In this document: positions 32,044 to 42,515 of the stretch, piece by piece
Numbering within the stretch: position 1 is the first letter of the stretch
How the letters are laid out: every line of letters starts with the position of its first letter
Assembly: GCA_964447205.1 (NCBI GenBank)
Contig: CAYUSB010000011.1
Location: 62,001-126,000, forward strand
Origin: JAEUKH01 sp964447205
Lineage (GTDB): Bacteria; Myxococcota_A; Polyangia; Polyangiales; Ga0077539
Reading direction: 5' to 3'
DNA: 64,000 nucleotides
Translations under genes and position numbers: made by a program
Notes under the pieces: model-generated
The model's database searches: none
Seen by the model: only the letters and a program-made list of their open reading frames with translations
What the model was told of the DNA's origin: nothing

Positions 32044-33936
32044 TCAGCCGGGCTGAACGACGGCCACGTTGAGCTCGGCGAGCTGCTCGGGGGTGACGGG
32101 GCCCGGGGCCTCGGTCATGAGGTCGGTCCCCTTCTGGGTCTTGGGGAATCCCACCACGTCGCGGATGCTCTCGGTGCCGGCGAAGAGCATGGCCATGCGG
32201 TCCATCCCGAGGGCGATCCCCCCGTGGGGCGGGGCCCCGTACCGCAAGGCATCGAGGAGAAACCCGAACTTCTGCCGGGCCTCGGCGTCGCTGATCCCGA
32301 GGGCCCGAAACACCTGGGCCTGGACCTCGGGGTCGTGCAGGCGGATCGATCCCCCGCCGATCTCGAACCCGTTGAGCACGATGTCGTACCGGTGGCAGAG
32401 CACCCGTCCCGGGTCGGTGCCGAGGTACTGGACGCAGTCGTCGTGGGGGCGGGTGAAGGCGTGGTGGGCCGGCGACCACTGCCCGGTCTTGTCGTCGTAC
32501 TCGAACAGGGGGGGGTCGACCACCCAGAGGAAACGCCAGTCGTTGTCGCGGGTGCCGAAGGCCGGGATGAGCCCGAGCTTCTTGCCGAGGTGCAGCCGGA
32601 GGTTGGCCATCACCGTGTGCACGAGGCTGGTGGCCCCGAGCTGGAAGAGCAGGAGGTCGCCGGGCTTGGCCCCCGTGGCGGCGTTGATGGCCTCGCGCAG
32701 GGCCGGGGTGATGCTCTTGGCGAGGGGCGACTGGGTCCACGTCCCGTCGTCGGCGAGGCGGGCCCGGGCCAGGCCCCGCGAGCCCATCGACTTGCAGAAC
32801 TCCTCCAGCTTGTCGGCGTCGGCCCGGGACAGGGCGGCGCGCGACGGGACGACAAGGGCCTTGACGATCTTGCCAGGCTGCTCGGGCCGGTCGGCCCCGC
32901 TGCGGTACCCCTCGGCGATCTCGGCGAACATGGGGACCCCTCCCCCCGCGTGTTCGGTGACGAGGGCGGTGAGGTCGGTGTGCTCGAGGCCGAAGCGCAG
33001 GTCGGGCTTGTCGTTGCCGAAGCGCCGCATCGACTCCTCGAAGGGCATCCGCGGGAAGCGGCCGTCGGGGTAGAGGGTGGCGAGGTCGACCCCGAAGACG
33101 GCCCGCCACAGGGCGAAGATGAGCCCCTCGACGGTGGCGAAGATGTCATCCTGGTTGACGAAGGACATCTCGATGTCGACCTGGGTAAACTCAGGCTGGC
33201 GGTCGATGCGGAGGTCCTCGTCGCGGAAGCACTTGACGATCTGGTAGTAACGGTCGAAGCCCGCGACCATGTAGAGCTGCTTGAAGAGCTGCGGGGACTC
33301 GGCCAGCGCGTAGAACTTGCCCTGGTGGAGCCGCGAGGGGACGAGGAAATTGCGGGCCCCCCCGGGGGTGTACTTCACCAGGACGGGGGTCTCCAGGTCG
33401 AGGAACCCCGCGGCCGCGAGGTGGTCGCGTACGGTGTGGTTCATCAGGGCCCGGGTGCGGAAGATCTTCTGCAGGCGCGGGCGGCGCAGGTCGAGGTAGC
33501 GAAACTCGAGGCGCTTCTCCTCGCCGGTGGTCACGTCGTCCTCGATCTCGAAGGGCGGGGTCTCGGCGCGGTTGAAGACCACGGCCTCCTTCACGAGGAT
33601 CTCGACCTCTCCGGTGGCGAGGTTGGTGTTGTGGGCCGAGACCATCTCGCCCTTCTTCTTGGAGAATTGCATCCCCCGGCTGCGCACGACCCCGCGGACC
33701 CCGACCACCCACTCGTGGCGGAAGGTGTCGGCGAGCCCGTGGGCCTCGGAGCTCACGTCGGGGTCGAAGACCACCTGGGTGAGCCCGTCACGGTCGCGCA
33801 GGTCGACGAAGCGCAGGCCGCCGAAGTCGCGGTAGTATTGCACCCAGCCAAACAGCACCACCTCTGCGCCGATGTCCGACGCGCGCACCTGCCCACAACT
33901 GTGGGTGCGCTTGAGCTCATCGATAAACCTGGCCAC
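32044..33936 (-). CDS. aspS: Aspartyl-tRNA synthetase
   Basis: The 630-residue class IIb synthetase charges tRNA-Asp (and possibly tRNA-Asn, if non-discriminating). It has the N-terminal OB anticodon-binding domain ('VVLFGWVQYYRDFGGLRFVDLRDRDG', 'NLATGEVEILV'), class II motif 1 near 'YTPGGARNFLVPSR', motif 2 'FRDEDLRIDRQPEFTQVDIE', the bacterial GAD insertion, and motif 3 'GIALGMDRMAML'. I chose GTG 33936 (MARFIDELKRTHSCG) because GAGGAG lies 8 bp upstream and the family starts here. Length is slightly above the usual 590. Downstream genes are tightly packed. Confidence 0.96.
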   Translation of the reverse strand: MARFIDELKRTHSCGQVRASDIGAEVVLFGWVQYYRDFGGLRFVDLRDRDGLTQVVFDPDVSSEAHGLADTFRHEWVVGVRGVVRSRGMQFSKKKGEMVSAHNTNLATGEVEILVKEAVVFNRAETPPFEIEDDVTTGEEKRLEFRYLDLRRPRLQKIFRTRALMNHTVRDHLAAAGFLDLETPVLVKYTPGGARNFLVPSRLHQGKFYALAESPQLFKQLYMVAGFDRYYQIVKCFRDEDLRIDRQPEFTQVDIEMSFVNQDDIFATVEGLIFALWRAVFGVDLATLYPDGRFPRMPFEESMRRFGNDKPDLRFGLEHTDLTALVTEHAGGGVPMFAEIAEGYRSGADRPEQPGKIVKALVVPSRAALSRADADKLEEFCKSMGSRGLARARLADDGTWTQSPLAKSITPALREAINAATGAKPGDLLLFQLGATSLVHTVMANLRLHLGKKLGLIPAFGTRDNDWRFLWVVDPPLFEYDDKTGQWSPAHHAFTRPHDDCVQYLGTDPGRVLCHRYDIVLNGFEIGGGSIRLHDPEVQAQVFRALGISDAEARQKFGFLLDALRYGAPPHGGIALGMDRMAMLFAGTESIRDVVGFPKTQKGTDLMTEAPGPVTPEQLAELNVAVVQPG

Positions 33937-34051
33937 GCGAACGCTCCTCGGGAAACGCCGCAGACGTCCCCGTCGGCGGCGCAAGGCGGCGGACTCTAGT
34001 ACAAACCCCGAGGGGATTCGACCCGCCTCGTACGGCGGCCCCTCCGCGGCC

Positions 34052-36682
34052 CTACACCCCGTGGCAGCGCTTGTATTTTTTCCCCGACCCGCAGTGGCAT
34101 GGGTCGTTGCGTCCGGGCTTGGGACCCGCATGCACGGTGGGGGCAGGCCCCTTGCTCGCCGGGGGGGTCACGGGCTCGTCGCCTTCGATGAGCTCCTCCA
34201 GGGCGGAGTCGTGCTGGTCGTCGGGGACGGTGTACACCTCGGCCCGCACGAGGCCCGTCTGCCCGAGGAAACTACACAAGCGCTCCCAGCGGGTGATGCC
34301 CTTCAGGGCCAGGCTCCCGCGGTGTACGGTCCCCCCGGAGTCCTTCCAGGAGACCCGCAGCCCGCACCAGACCCCCGCCTCGACGGCGTCGCGCAGGACC
34401 TGCACCAGCGGGCGTACGGCGAGGCTCCGGACCCGGGGCGTGGCGCTGCTGTGGGGCAGGGCCTCCAGGATGGCGGGCAACAGGTCGGTCCCCTCCCGAA
34501 CCCGTCCGCGTTCGAGCAGGAGCGAGAGCAGGGCCGACGGGGCCTCGAGGTGTTTGGGCCGCAGGGCCATGGCCCGGCGCAGGGCCTTGGCGGCCTCCTC
34601 GACGCGGTCGTTGGTCTTGTACACGAGCCCCAGGCGCAGCCAGGCCTCGGCGTCATTGGGGCTGCGGTCGATCTTCTGCAGCCAGTGGCGCAGGGCGTCC
34701 GAGGCCCGGCGGATGGACGTCCCGTCCGACAGGCGGGCGTGTCCGAAGGTCATGGGGTCGGCCCCGGCCCCCTCGGCCTCCGGGCGGGAGCCCTTGGTCC
34801 GCTGCTGCAGCGACTCCGTCACGATGGACAGGAGGGCCGTGTTGCCGAGGGTGTAGTCGTCCTCGGCCCCGCAGTGTTTGCACACCACGATGCGGGAGAA
34901 GGTCACCCCGTCCCAGCCCTCCCGTTTGCTGCACAGGGGGTCGGGGTGCACGAGGGCCGGGCCGAGCACGTAGCGCCCCCTGCGTTTGCAGCGGTTGCAG
35001 CGGAGCTCGACGGTGGACGAGGGGGTGCTCCCGACGACGGCCGCGGCCCTCCCCAGGACGCTCGGAGCCCGGGCCTGGGCGGCCTTGAGGTGGGCCCTCT
35101 CGGCGTCGGCCACGAGGGCCGGGGAGAGGGTGTCGGCGCTGCCCGCGATGCGGGCCAGGTGCCGGGCCGTGTGGGCGATGCGCTCCTCGCCCGGCTTCCA
35201 CGCCGCGACGAGGGCGGGCAGAAACGACACGTCGCCGAGGTGCTCCAGGGTGGTGAGGAGATGTTCGGGGTAGTCGGTGTGCAGGAGGGCCTCGAAACGC
35301 GGCCGCAGGAGCTCGGTCACCCAGGCGGCGTTGTGAAACCCCAGCGACTGAAGGACCTCGTGTTGGGCGCGGCCCTCCCGGGCGTCGAGGGACCCGGGGC
35401 CGAGGGCCCGCAGGGCCTCGGGTTGGGCCTCCAGGTAGCGCCGCAGCTCGACCCCCTCGCCCTCCGGGTCGCGCTCCACGAGGTCGAGGGTCGACGCCGG
35501 CAGCATCAGCCCGGGCAGACGGGCGGCGAGCCGCAGGAGGATCGCGTGGGCCGACGGGGGCGCCTTCTCCATGGCCTCGACGGCCCGGGCCACGGCCTCC
35601 TCGACCGCCACGCCCCGGGGAGGGCCCCAGCGCAGGGCCACCGTGGCCGCCTGGGCGTGCCAGCTCGGCTCGGGGCTGATGCAGGTCCGCACGATCTGCT
35701 CCTCCAGGCTGCATGCCGCGAAGGGGTGGGTCCGCTCCAGGGCCCGCTCGCTCGCGGCCACGGCGAGGCTCACCGCCGCGAAGGCGTGCCGACCCCGCAG
35801 GGCCCGATCGGACCCCATCAGCCGCAGGACCCCCCGGGCCCACTGGGCGGCCTCGTCGTCGCGGTCTTCGTCGTCCTCCAGGGCGGCGCACCACTGCCCG
35901 CACCACGCCACCGCAGCGCCCCACTGTCGAGCCCTGATGGCCTTGAGCGGGACCTCGAAGGCCTTGCGCGAGAACCACCGCGCGACCGCCTCGCGGGTGG
36001 GGCCCGTGGCCACCGCGACCCGGCCCTCCAGCCAGCCCGCGAGGGCCTCGAGGTCTTCGGCCCCCGGGTCGCAGACGTGCTCGGCCCCGGCCCGCAGCAG
36101 GAGCTCGTGCAGGAGGACCTCGCCCCAGCCCTTGTCGTCAATCGGGTTGATCTTCGCGTACAGGGCGGGCAGGGCCTCGCGGGGCGCCACCCGCGGGAGC
36201 ATCAGCACGGCCCCGACGGGGTTGATCCGCGGCGAGGACAGCAGCCCCAGCTCCGTGGCCCGATGCAAGACCCGCCCGGGAGCCGTCTCCACGAGGGCAA
36301 ACCACAAGGCCCCAAGCTCGACCTCGTCGCGGAAGCAGGTCTCCAGGACCCGCCCCGCGGCCTCCTCGTCGCCCGCCCGAAGCAACACCTGCTCGGCCAG
36401 CCGGGTGACGCTGTCGGGCTGGCCGTCACCGCGGGTGGCGATGCTGCGCAGGGCGTCTCGGGCGGGGGTCGTGTCGACGCGATGGCCGAGGGTCTGGAGG
36501 GCACGCAAGGCCTCCATGAGCACCCCCGCGAAGGGGTCGTCCAGCGCCCGCAGGAGGGCCTCGTACGCGGTCGGAGCGCGGGCGACCCCGAGGCGTGCGG
36601 TGGCCCAGGCCCGCACCGCGTCGTCGGGGTGTCCGCCGAAGCGCAGCAGCTCGTCGAGCGTCCAGACCGGGGAGTCGACCAT
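34052..36682 (-). CDS. Large HEAT/TPR protein with zinc ribbon and C-terminal SEC-C motif
   Basis: The 876-residue product is mostly alpha-helical. Residues about 1-520 look like HEAT-type repeats ('DDAVRAWATARLGVARAP', 'FAGVLMEALRALQTLG'). A zinc ribbon follows ('LRCNRCKRRGRYVLG', 'VVCKHCGAEDDYTLG'). Next is a TPR pair ('AEAWLRLGLVYKTNDRVEEA', 'HLEAPSALLSLLLERG'). The last 22 residues are the SEC-C motif PGRNDPCHCGSGKKYKRCHG, a zinc-binding tail best known from SecA that contacts SecB or ribosomes. Start ATG 36682. The gene is 115 bp upstream of aspS, possibly in the same operon. It is unusual for the SEC-C to be fused to so much HEAT scaffold. Confidence 0.8.
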   Translation of the reverse strand: MVDSPVWTLDELLRFGGHPDDAVRAWATARLGVARAPTAYEALLRALDDPFAGVLMEALRALQTLGHRVDTTPARDALRSIATRGDGQPDSVTRLAEQVLLRAGDEEAAGRVLETCFRDEVELGALWFALVETAPGRVLHRATELGLLSSPRINPVGAVLMLPRVAPREALPALYAKINPIDDKGWGEVLLHELLLRAGAEHVCDPGAEDLEALAGWLEGRVAVATGPTREAVARWFSRKAFEVPLKAIRARQWGAAVAWCGQWCAALEDDEDRDDEAAQWARGVLRLMGSDRALRGRHAFAAVSLAVAASERALERTHPFAACSLEEQIVRTCISPEPSWHAQAATVALRWGPPRGVAVEEAVARAVEAMEKAPPSAHAILLRLAARLPGLMLPASTLDLVERDPEGEGVELRRYLEAQPEALRALGPGSLDAREGRAQHEVLQSLGFHNAAWVTELLRPRFEALLHTDYPEHLLTTLEHLGDVSFLPALVAAWKPGEERIAHTARHLARIAGSADTLSPALVADAERAHLKAAQARAPSVLGRAAAVVGSTPSSTVELRCNRCKRRGRYVLGPALVHPDPLCSKREGWDGVTFSRIVVCKHCGAEDDYTLGNTALLSIVTESLQQRTKGSRPEAEGAGADPMTFGHARLSDGTSIRRASDALRHWLQKIDRSPNDAEAWLRLGLVYKTNDRVEEAAKALRRAMALRPKHLEAPSALLSLLLERGRVREGTDLLPAILEALPHSSATPRVRSLAVRPLVQVLRDAVEAGVWCGLRVSWKDSGGTVHRGSLALKGITRWERLCSFLGQTGLVRAEVYTVPDDQHDSALEELIEGDEPVTPPASKGPAPTVHAGPKPGRNDPCHCGSGKKYKRCHGV

Positions 36683-36838
36683 CCCTTTATCGCTATCGCG
36701 AGCCGGGCCCCGCCACAACTTGTTTGGTACGAACGACTCCGAACACAACCTTTGAGAATCCTCGCACGACGTCGCTCTGGCTGCGATGTACGGCCTCCGC
36801 TTCATTTCGGCACGCCACCCGTGGTACTCCCCCGGGCC

Positions 36839-37897
36839 ATGCGTCCCGCGGCGCGCGCCCTCCCCCTCCTCGCCCTTCTCGTGGGCTGCCCCTCGGGGGT
36901 GGCCCAACCCGCGCGGGACGTCCCCCATGTTCCCCGGGCGTCCACGCCCGCGACCCCGGCCCCGCCCCCGCCGACGCCTCCCGACGTCCCGGCCCCGGCT
37001 CCCGACGCCCCGGCTCCCGATGTTTCCGCCCCGGCTCCCGATGTCCCAGCGCCCGTGGAGACCTCCGCGGAGCGCTCCTTCGGGCCGCTGCCCGAGGCCC
37101 AGATCCTGGAGGCCATCCGGTCGCAGCCCATCCTCACCCGTCGGCCGGTGGGGAGCACCTCGGTCAACCTCCACCTCGACCTCGAGGGCGACATCGACGC
37201 CGGGTGGAAACCCCACGCCACCACACACCGGGAGCGGTACCGGGCCGAGATCGCGGCCTTCCGGCTCAATCGGCTCCTGGGGTTGAGCCGGGTTCCGCCG
37301 GCGGTGTCGCGGGCGATCGGGCGGACGACCCTGCGCCTCGCCCCGGACAGCCCCGTGGTGTTCGAGCGCGACGGCAGGGCCCGCGGGGCCGCGATGTACT
37401 GGGTCCCCGTCCTGCGCGACTCCGGGGTCGACCGGCCCTCGGAGATCGAGCGCTGGACCCGACAGCTTCAGCTCTCCACGGCCCTCCGCCCCGACCAGAG
37501 CGCGCGCCTCGAACAGATCTCGACCCTCCTGGTCTTCGACCTCCTCACCGGCAACTGGGACCGCTGGAGCGGGGCCAACATCCCCGCCGACGCCCAGGGC
37601 GAGCTCCTGTACCGCGACAACAACGGGGCCTTCGACGAGCCCTTCCTCGATTCCCAACTGCGCCAGAGCCTGCACTGGCTCCGGCGCACCCAGCGGTTTC
37701 GTCGCAGCGTGATCGACCGGGCCCGGGGCCTCACCGAGGCGTCCGTTCGGGCCGAGATGGCCCTCGACCCCGACCCCGAACACCCGCCCCTCAGCGACGC
37801 CCAGATTCGTTCGCTCCTGCGGCGCCGGGACGCCCTCGTCGGGTACGTCGACGGCCTCGTGACCCGCTTCGGCCCCGACCGGGTCTACGCCTGGTAG
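36839..37897 (+). CDS. FAM20-like kinase lipoprotein
   Basis: The 352-residue product has a signal (LLALLVGC) and a Pro/Ala/Asp linker ('APDVPAPAPDAPAP') to about residue 75. A kinase-like domain follows. Key blocks: 'VNLHLDLEGDIDAGWKPHATTHRERYRAEIAAFRLNRLLG' (Lys and Glu of the N-lobe), 'LLVFDLLTGNWDRWSG' with G238-N239-x-D241 (catalytic-loop-like), and 'LYRDNNGAF' with D260 (metal-binding, DFG-like). This order and spacing match secretory-pathway kinases of the FAM20/Fjx1 type and their bacterial relatives more than HipA. Secreted location fits such kinases. Convergent with the Ser/Thr kinase gene, 3 bp between stops. Activity is inferred. Confidence 0.6.
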   Translation: MRPAARALPLLALLVGCPSGVAQPARDVPHVPRASTPATPAPPPPTPPDVPAPAPDAPAPDVSAPAPDVPAPVETSAERSFGPLPEAQILEAIRSQPILTRRPVGSTSVNLHLDLEGDIDAGWKPHATTHRERYRAEIAAFRLNRLLGLSRVPPAVSRAIGRTTLRLAPDSPVVFERDGRARGAAMYWVPVLRDSGVDRPSEIERWTRQLQLSTALRPDQSARLEQISTLLVFDLLTGNWDRWSGANIPADAQGELLYRDNNGAFDEPFLDSQLRQSLHWLRRTQRFRRSVIDRARGLTEASVRAEMALDPDPEHPPLSDAQIRSLLRRRDALVGYVDGLVTRFGPDRVYAW

Positions 37898-37900
37898 GGC

Positions 37901-39316
<1,416 letters not shown>

Positions 39317-39439
39317 CGCGTGGCGCGGGACTGTATCCCGTCCCCGGGTCGGCCACCATGGTCCTGCCTGGGCCCCCGTTCACTTCCCGCGGCGACGCGC
39401 GTGGCCCCGGGCGATGGCGGAGGCGCCTCCCTCCGCCCC

Positions 39440-39453
39440 CTTGCGCCCTTGCG
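39440..39453 (+). repeat. CTTGCG hexamer pair, copy 3
   Basis: CTTGCG at 39440-39445 and 39448-39453, within CCGCCCCCTTGCGCCC, the same context as 20136-20164. It lies in the 279-bp gap (39317-39595) between the divergent kinase and DedA-like genes, which holds nothing else recognisable. Confidence 0.55.
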
Positions 39454-39595
39454 GTTTCCGACCGCACGCATCCGTTCACCTCCCAGAGGCTCGCAGTGAC
39501 CCACAGGCCTCCCAGGCCGCGGGGGCGTGGCATTCCTCCCCACGTCCGGGGTGGTGGCATCCCCTCCCCGCCGCTATCACTCTCCAGAGATCCCG

Positions 39596-40288
39596 ATGCC
39601 CCCCGCCGCACCCGACGACACCCCCGCCCCCGCGCCCCCTGCCGACGCGACGCCCCACCTCCTGCCGCGGCCGGGGCGGGCGGTGCGGTGGGCTGTCCTC
39701 GGCGCAGCGGCGGCCCTGTCGGCCCTCGGCCTGGTGACCACGGCCCTCTCGCCCGCCCTGGCCTCGCGGCACCCGCTGTGGCTGCTGGCCCTCGAAGCCC
39801 CCATTCGCAACATGCTGCTCGCGAGCCGCGTGGCGATCGTCCCCTTCCTGCTCGTCGTGACGCTGCGTCGGCTCTTCGGGGCCGTGCTCTACTTCCTGCT
39901 GGGGCGGTGGTACGGCGACGCGGCCGTGCTCTGGCTTGAGCGGCGGGCCGGGCGACACGGCCCCAAGGTGCGCAGGGTCGAGGGCGTCGTGCGGGCGGGG
40001 GCCTGGCCCCTCGTCTTCGTGTCGCCCACGGCCGTGGTCTGCACCGTGGCAGGGGCCATGGGACTACGCCTCCCGGCCTTCGTGCTGGTCTCGGGGGCCG
40101 GGTCGCTGACCGTCGGGGCCGTGGTCTACCTCGCGGGCGGGGCCCTCAAGTCCCCCATCGCATCCCTCGTCGGCGGCTTCGAACAGCACCTCGTCGAGAC
40201 CACCCTCGCCGCGGCCATCCTCGTCGCAGGGTGGGCCGCGTGGCACTGGGCTCCGCCGCGCGCCCGAGGCCGCACGCCGGGACCGTAG
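39596..40288 (+). CDS. DedA/VTT-like membrane protein
   Basis: The 230-residue product has about five membrane segments. The central part 'VLYFLLGRWYGDAAVLWLERRAGRHGPKVRRVEGVVRAGAW', then 'VFVSPTAVVCTVAGAMGLRL', resembles the SNARE-associated/VTT (DedA) core ('GRYxG...GR..', 'R-x-x-P' region), although the conserved Arg-Phe-x-Pro is replaced by 'VFVSPT'. DedA proteins move polyprenyl-phosphate or other lipids across the inner membrane. The 35-residue Pro/Ala N-terminus is atypical. Start ATG 39596. Family placement is tentative. Confidence 0.6.
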   Translation: MPPAAPDDTPAPAPPADATPHLLPRPGRAVRWAVLGAAAALSALGLVTTALSPALASRHPLWLLALEAPIRNMLLASRVAIVPFLLVVTLRRLFGAVLYFLLGRWYGDAAVLWLERRAGRHGPKVRRVEGVVRAGAWPLVFVSPTAVVCTVAGAMGLRLPAFVLVSGAGSLTVGAVVYLAGGALKSPIASLVGGFEQHLVETTLAAAILVAGWAAWHWAPPRARGRTPGP

Positions 40289-40371
40289 GCACCCGCGGCA
40301 CCAGAGGCTGAAATCGTTTGGTTCGCCCGCCTGCGACGCCCTACGGTAGACGCTCGCACCGGAGGGAGTCG

Positions 40372-42510
40372 ATGGCATCTCGCAACCAGGGTGATCCTGC
40401 TGGCACCAAGGGTAGTTTGCACGAGCCCGTGGCCGCGGACCGCACCCATCGCCACCGGACGGGCCCGCGGGAGGAGCTGTTCCCCGAGAGGCACCCGGAC
40501 CCGGCTCTGGACGGCGCGGCCCTCGCGCACTGCGTCCAGCAGGGGAGCGCCCACAACTGCATGTTTCTCGCAGCCCTGGCCGCCCTCGCCCACGGTCAAC
40601 CCGACTTGGTGCGTGCGATGATCCGCGACAACGCCGACGGCTCGTTGGGGGTACGCTTCTTCCGCCAGGACGGGGAACCCGGGGAGCCCCCCGATCCCCT
40701 CTGGATCGATGTCTCCCGGAAGATCCTGCGCGCCGCCGACGGCAGCCCCGTCTTCGCCCGGACGCGCGACGCGGACCGGGACGGCCTCGCCGAGCTCTGG
40801 GTGGCGGTGGTCGAGAAGGCCTATACCCTCTACATCGACCGTTACCTCCGGCCTCCAGACGACGTGGCCCCGGCGTACACGCTCCTGGACGGCATCCACC
40901 CCACCCAGGCCCTCAAGGCCCTGACGGGATGGACGTACCGCTGCCTCACGACCGGCTACTCCAGCGGCGACCCGGAGGCGGTCCTGGCCAGCCTGCAACT
41001 CGTACACGACGGGGTGGCCGTCCAGGCCTCGTGCGGTCGTGTCGTCATCCCGGGCCTGATCCCAGGGCACGCGTACTCCGTGTTGGGGATGTACACGCGC
41101 GACGACGGCACGACGATGGTGCGCCTGCGCAACCCCTGGGGAACCCACCCCGCCGAAGACCACCCCGACCCGACCCCGGGGGCCGATGAGGGCACCTTTG
41201 CCCTGACCTTCGAGGAGTTTGTGGCCGCGTTCTGGGACTACTACGTCCCCGTGGTCCGTCCCTGGCCGCGTGGCCCCGGGGGAGCGAAGCCCGAGAGCCA
41301 CGCGGTGCGGGCCCTCCGCCGGGCGGCCCACGCAGGCGACCCGGAGGCCCGGTACCGGCTGGGCGTCTGCCTCGACCACGGACACGGTGTCGCCCAGAAT
41401 GCCGCCGAGGCGGTCCGCTGCTATCGCCTCGCGGCCGACCAGGGGCACGCCCACGCCCAGTTCTATCTCGGGGTCTGCCTGGAGAGCGGGACGGGGGCCG
41501 CGCCGAACAAAACCGAGGCCATGGCGTACTATCGCCGCGCGGCCGACCAGGGGCACGCCAACGCCCGCCACAACCTGGGCCTGGAACCCGCAGGGAGGCT
41601 CCGGCATACGACCCTGGGCTCCGATCGCCAGGGGTTCGGCTCGGAGCCGGTGGACGCGCAGAGAGCCCTCCCGGGCCCCGTCGTCGTGCTGACGGCCGCA
41701 GCGGGGGCCTCGGGGGCAATGCACGTGCTGTTTACGACACCCGCAGGGCGTCTGTGGCTCACCACACGCGCCGTGGAGGGGGCCTGGTCCGACGTCGTTC
41801 CCATGGCCAGCCAGATGCCACTGCCGGGGCCTGTCGTCGCCCTGGCCGCGGCGGAGGGACGGCCGGGAGACCTCCACCTCGTGTTCGCGACCGGGGACGG
41901 GCGCCTGTGGCACAGCATGCGGGGCAGCGAGGGGGCCTGGTCGCACCCCGACGATGTGAGCGGCTCCCAGGGGCTCCCGGCCTTGGTCACCCGGGTGACG
42001 GCGGCCGAGGGGGCGGCGGGGGAGGTGCAGTTGATGTTCACCACCCGCGACGGCCGCCTCTGGCACACGATCCGGTACGCGGACGGGGCGTGGTCAGGCC
42101 CTGGCGATGTGGCGAGCGTGGTGAGGCTCCCCGGCCCCCTCGTGGCCCTGGGGGCGGCGGGCGGACTCCGGGGCGAGGTGCACTTCGCGCTGGCGACCGA
42201 GGACGTGCGCCTGTGGCACACGATCCGGTACGGGGACGGGGGGTGGTCGGGCCTGGGCAACGCGGGAGTCCAGGTGGGGCTCGACGCCGCCGTCACCGCC
42301 GTGGCCGCCGCGACGGGGCCTCGGGGCGACGTGCGGTTCGTCGTCGCGACGCGACAAGAACACCTCTGCCACACGACCCGAAACGCCGACGGGGCGTGGA
42401 CCAGGCTCGACCGCGTGGCGGACGCGCGCAAGCTCCCGGGGCGCGACTTCGTCCTGGCGGCGGCCGGATGGGCCTCGGGGCAGGCGCAGCTCGTGTGGGC
42501 GAAACGCTAG
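40372..42510 (+). CDS. Calpain-type cysteine protease fused to Sel1 repeats and a propeller-like domain
   Basis: The 712-residue product has three parts. Residues about 40-300 are a calpain (peptidase C2) core: 'VQQGSAHNCMFLAALAALA' with Cys63, 'IPGHAYSVLGMY' with His233 and 'MVRLRNPWGT' with Asn254, the complete triad. Residues about 310-405 carry Sel1-type TPRs ('RRAAHAGDPEARYRLGVCL', 'RLAADQGHAHAQFYLGVCL', 'RRAADQGHANARHNLG'). Residues 410-712 have about six repeats with 'RLWHTIRYADGAWSGPGDV', as in PLL/tectonin-like propellers. There is no signal peptide, so it is cytoplasmic or exported otherwise. ATG 40372 has GGAGGGAG upstream. Intracellular bacterial calpain fusions are rare. Confidence 0.82.
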   Translation: MASRNQGDPAGTKGSLHEPVAADRTHRHRTGPREELFPERHPDPALDGAALAHCVQQGSAHNCMFLAALAALAHGQPDLVRAMIRDNADGSLGVRFFRQDGEPGEPPDPLWIDVSRKILRAADGSPVFARTRDADRDGLAELWVAVVEKAYTLYIDRYLRPPDDVAPAYTLLDGIHPTQALKALTGWTYRCLTTGYSSGDPEAVLASLQLVHDGVAVQASCGRVVIPGLIPGHAYSVLGMYTRDDGTTMVRLRNPWGTHPAEDHPDPTPGADEGTFALTFEEFVAAFWDYYVPVVRPWPRGPGGAKPESHAVRALRRAAHAGDPEARYRLGVCLDHGHGVAQNAAEAVRCYRLAADQGHAHAQFYLGVCLESGTGAAPNKTEAMAYYRRAADQGHANARHNLGLEPAGRLRHTTLGSDRQGFGSEPVDAQRALPGPVVVLTAAAGASGAMHVLFTTPAGRLWLTTRAVEGAWSDVVPMASQMPLPGPVVALAAAEGRPGDLHLVFATGDGRLWHSMRGSEGAWSHPDDVSGSQGLPALVTRVTAAEGAAGEVQLMFTTRDGRLWHTIRYADGAWSGPGDVASVVRLPGPLVALGAAGGLRGEVHFALATEDVRLWHTIRYGDGGWSGLGNAGVQVGLDAAVTAVAAATGPRGDVRFVVATRQEHLCHTTRNADGAWTRLDRVADARKLPGRDFVLAAAGWASGQAQLVWAKR

Positions 42511-42515
42511 AAAAC

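Noticed and set aside
34052..37783. Single 1,243-residue reading of the SEC-C gene extending upstream
   Set aside because: The extra upstream part is antisense to the FAM20-like gene and has no protein-like character; ATG 36682 is a natural start.
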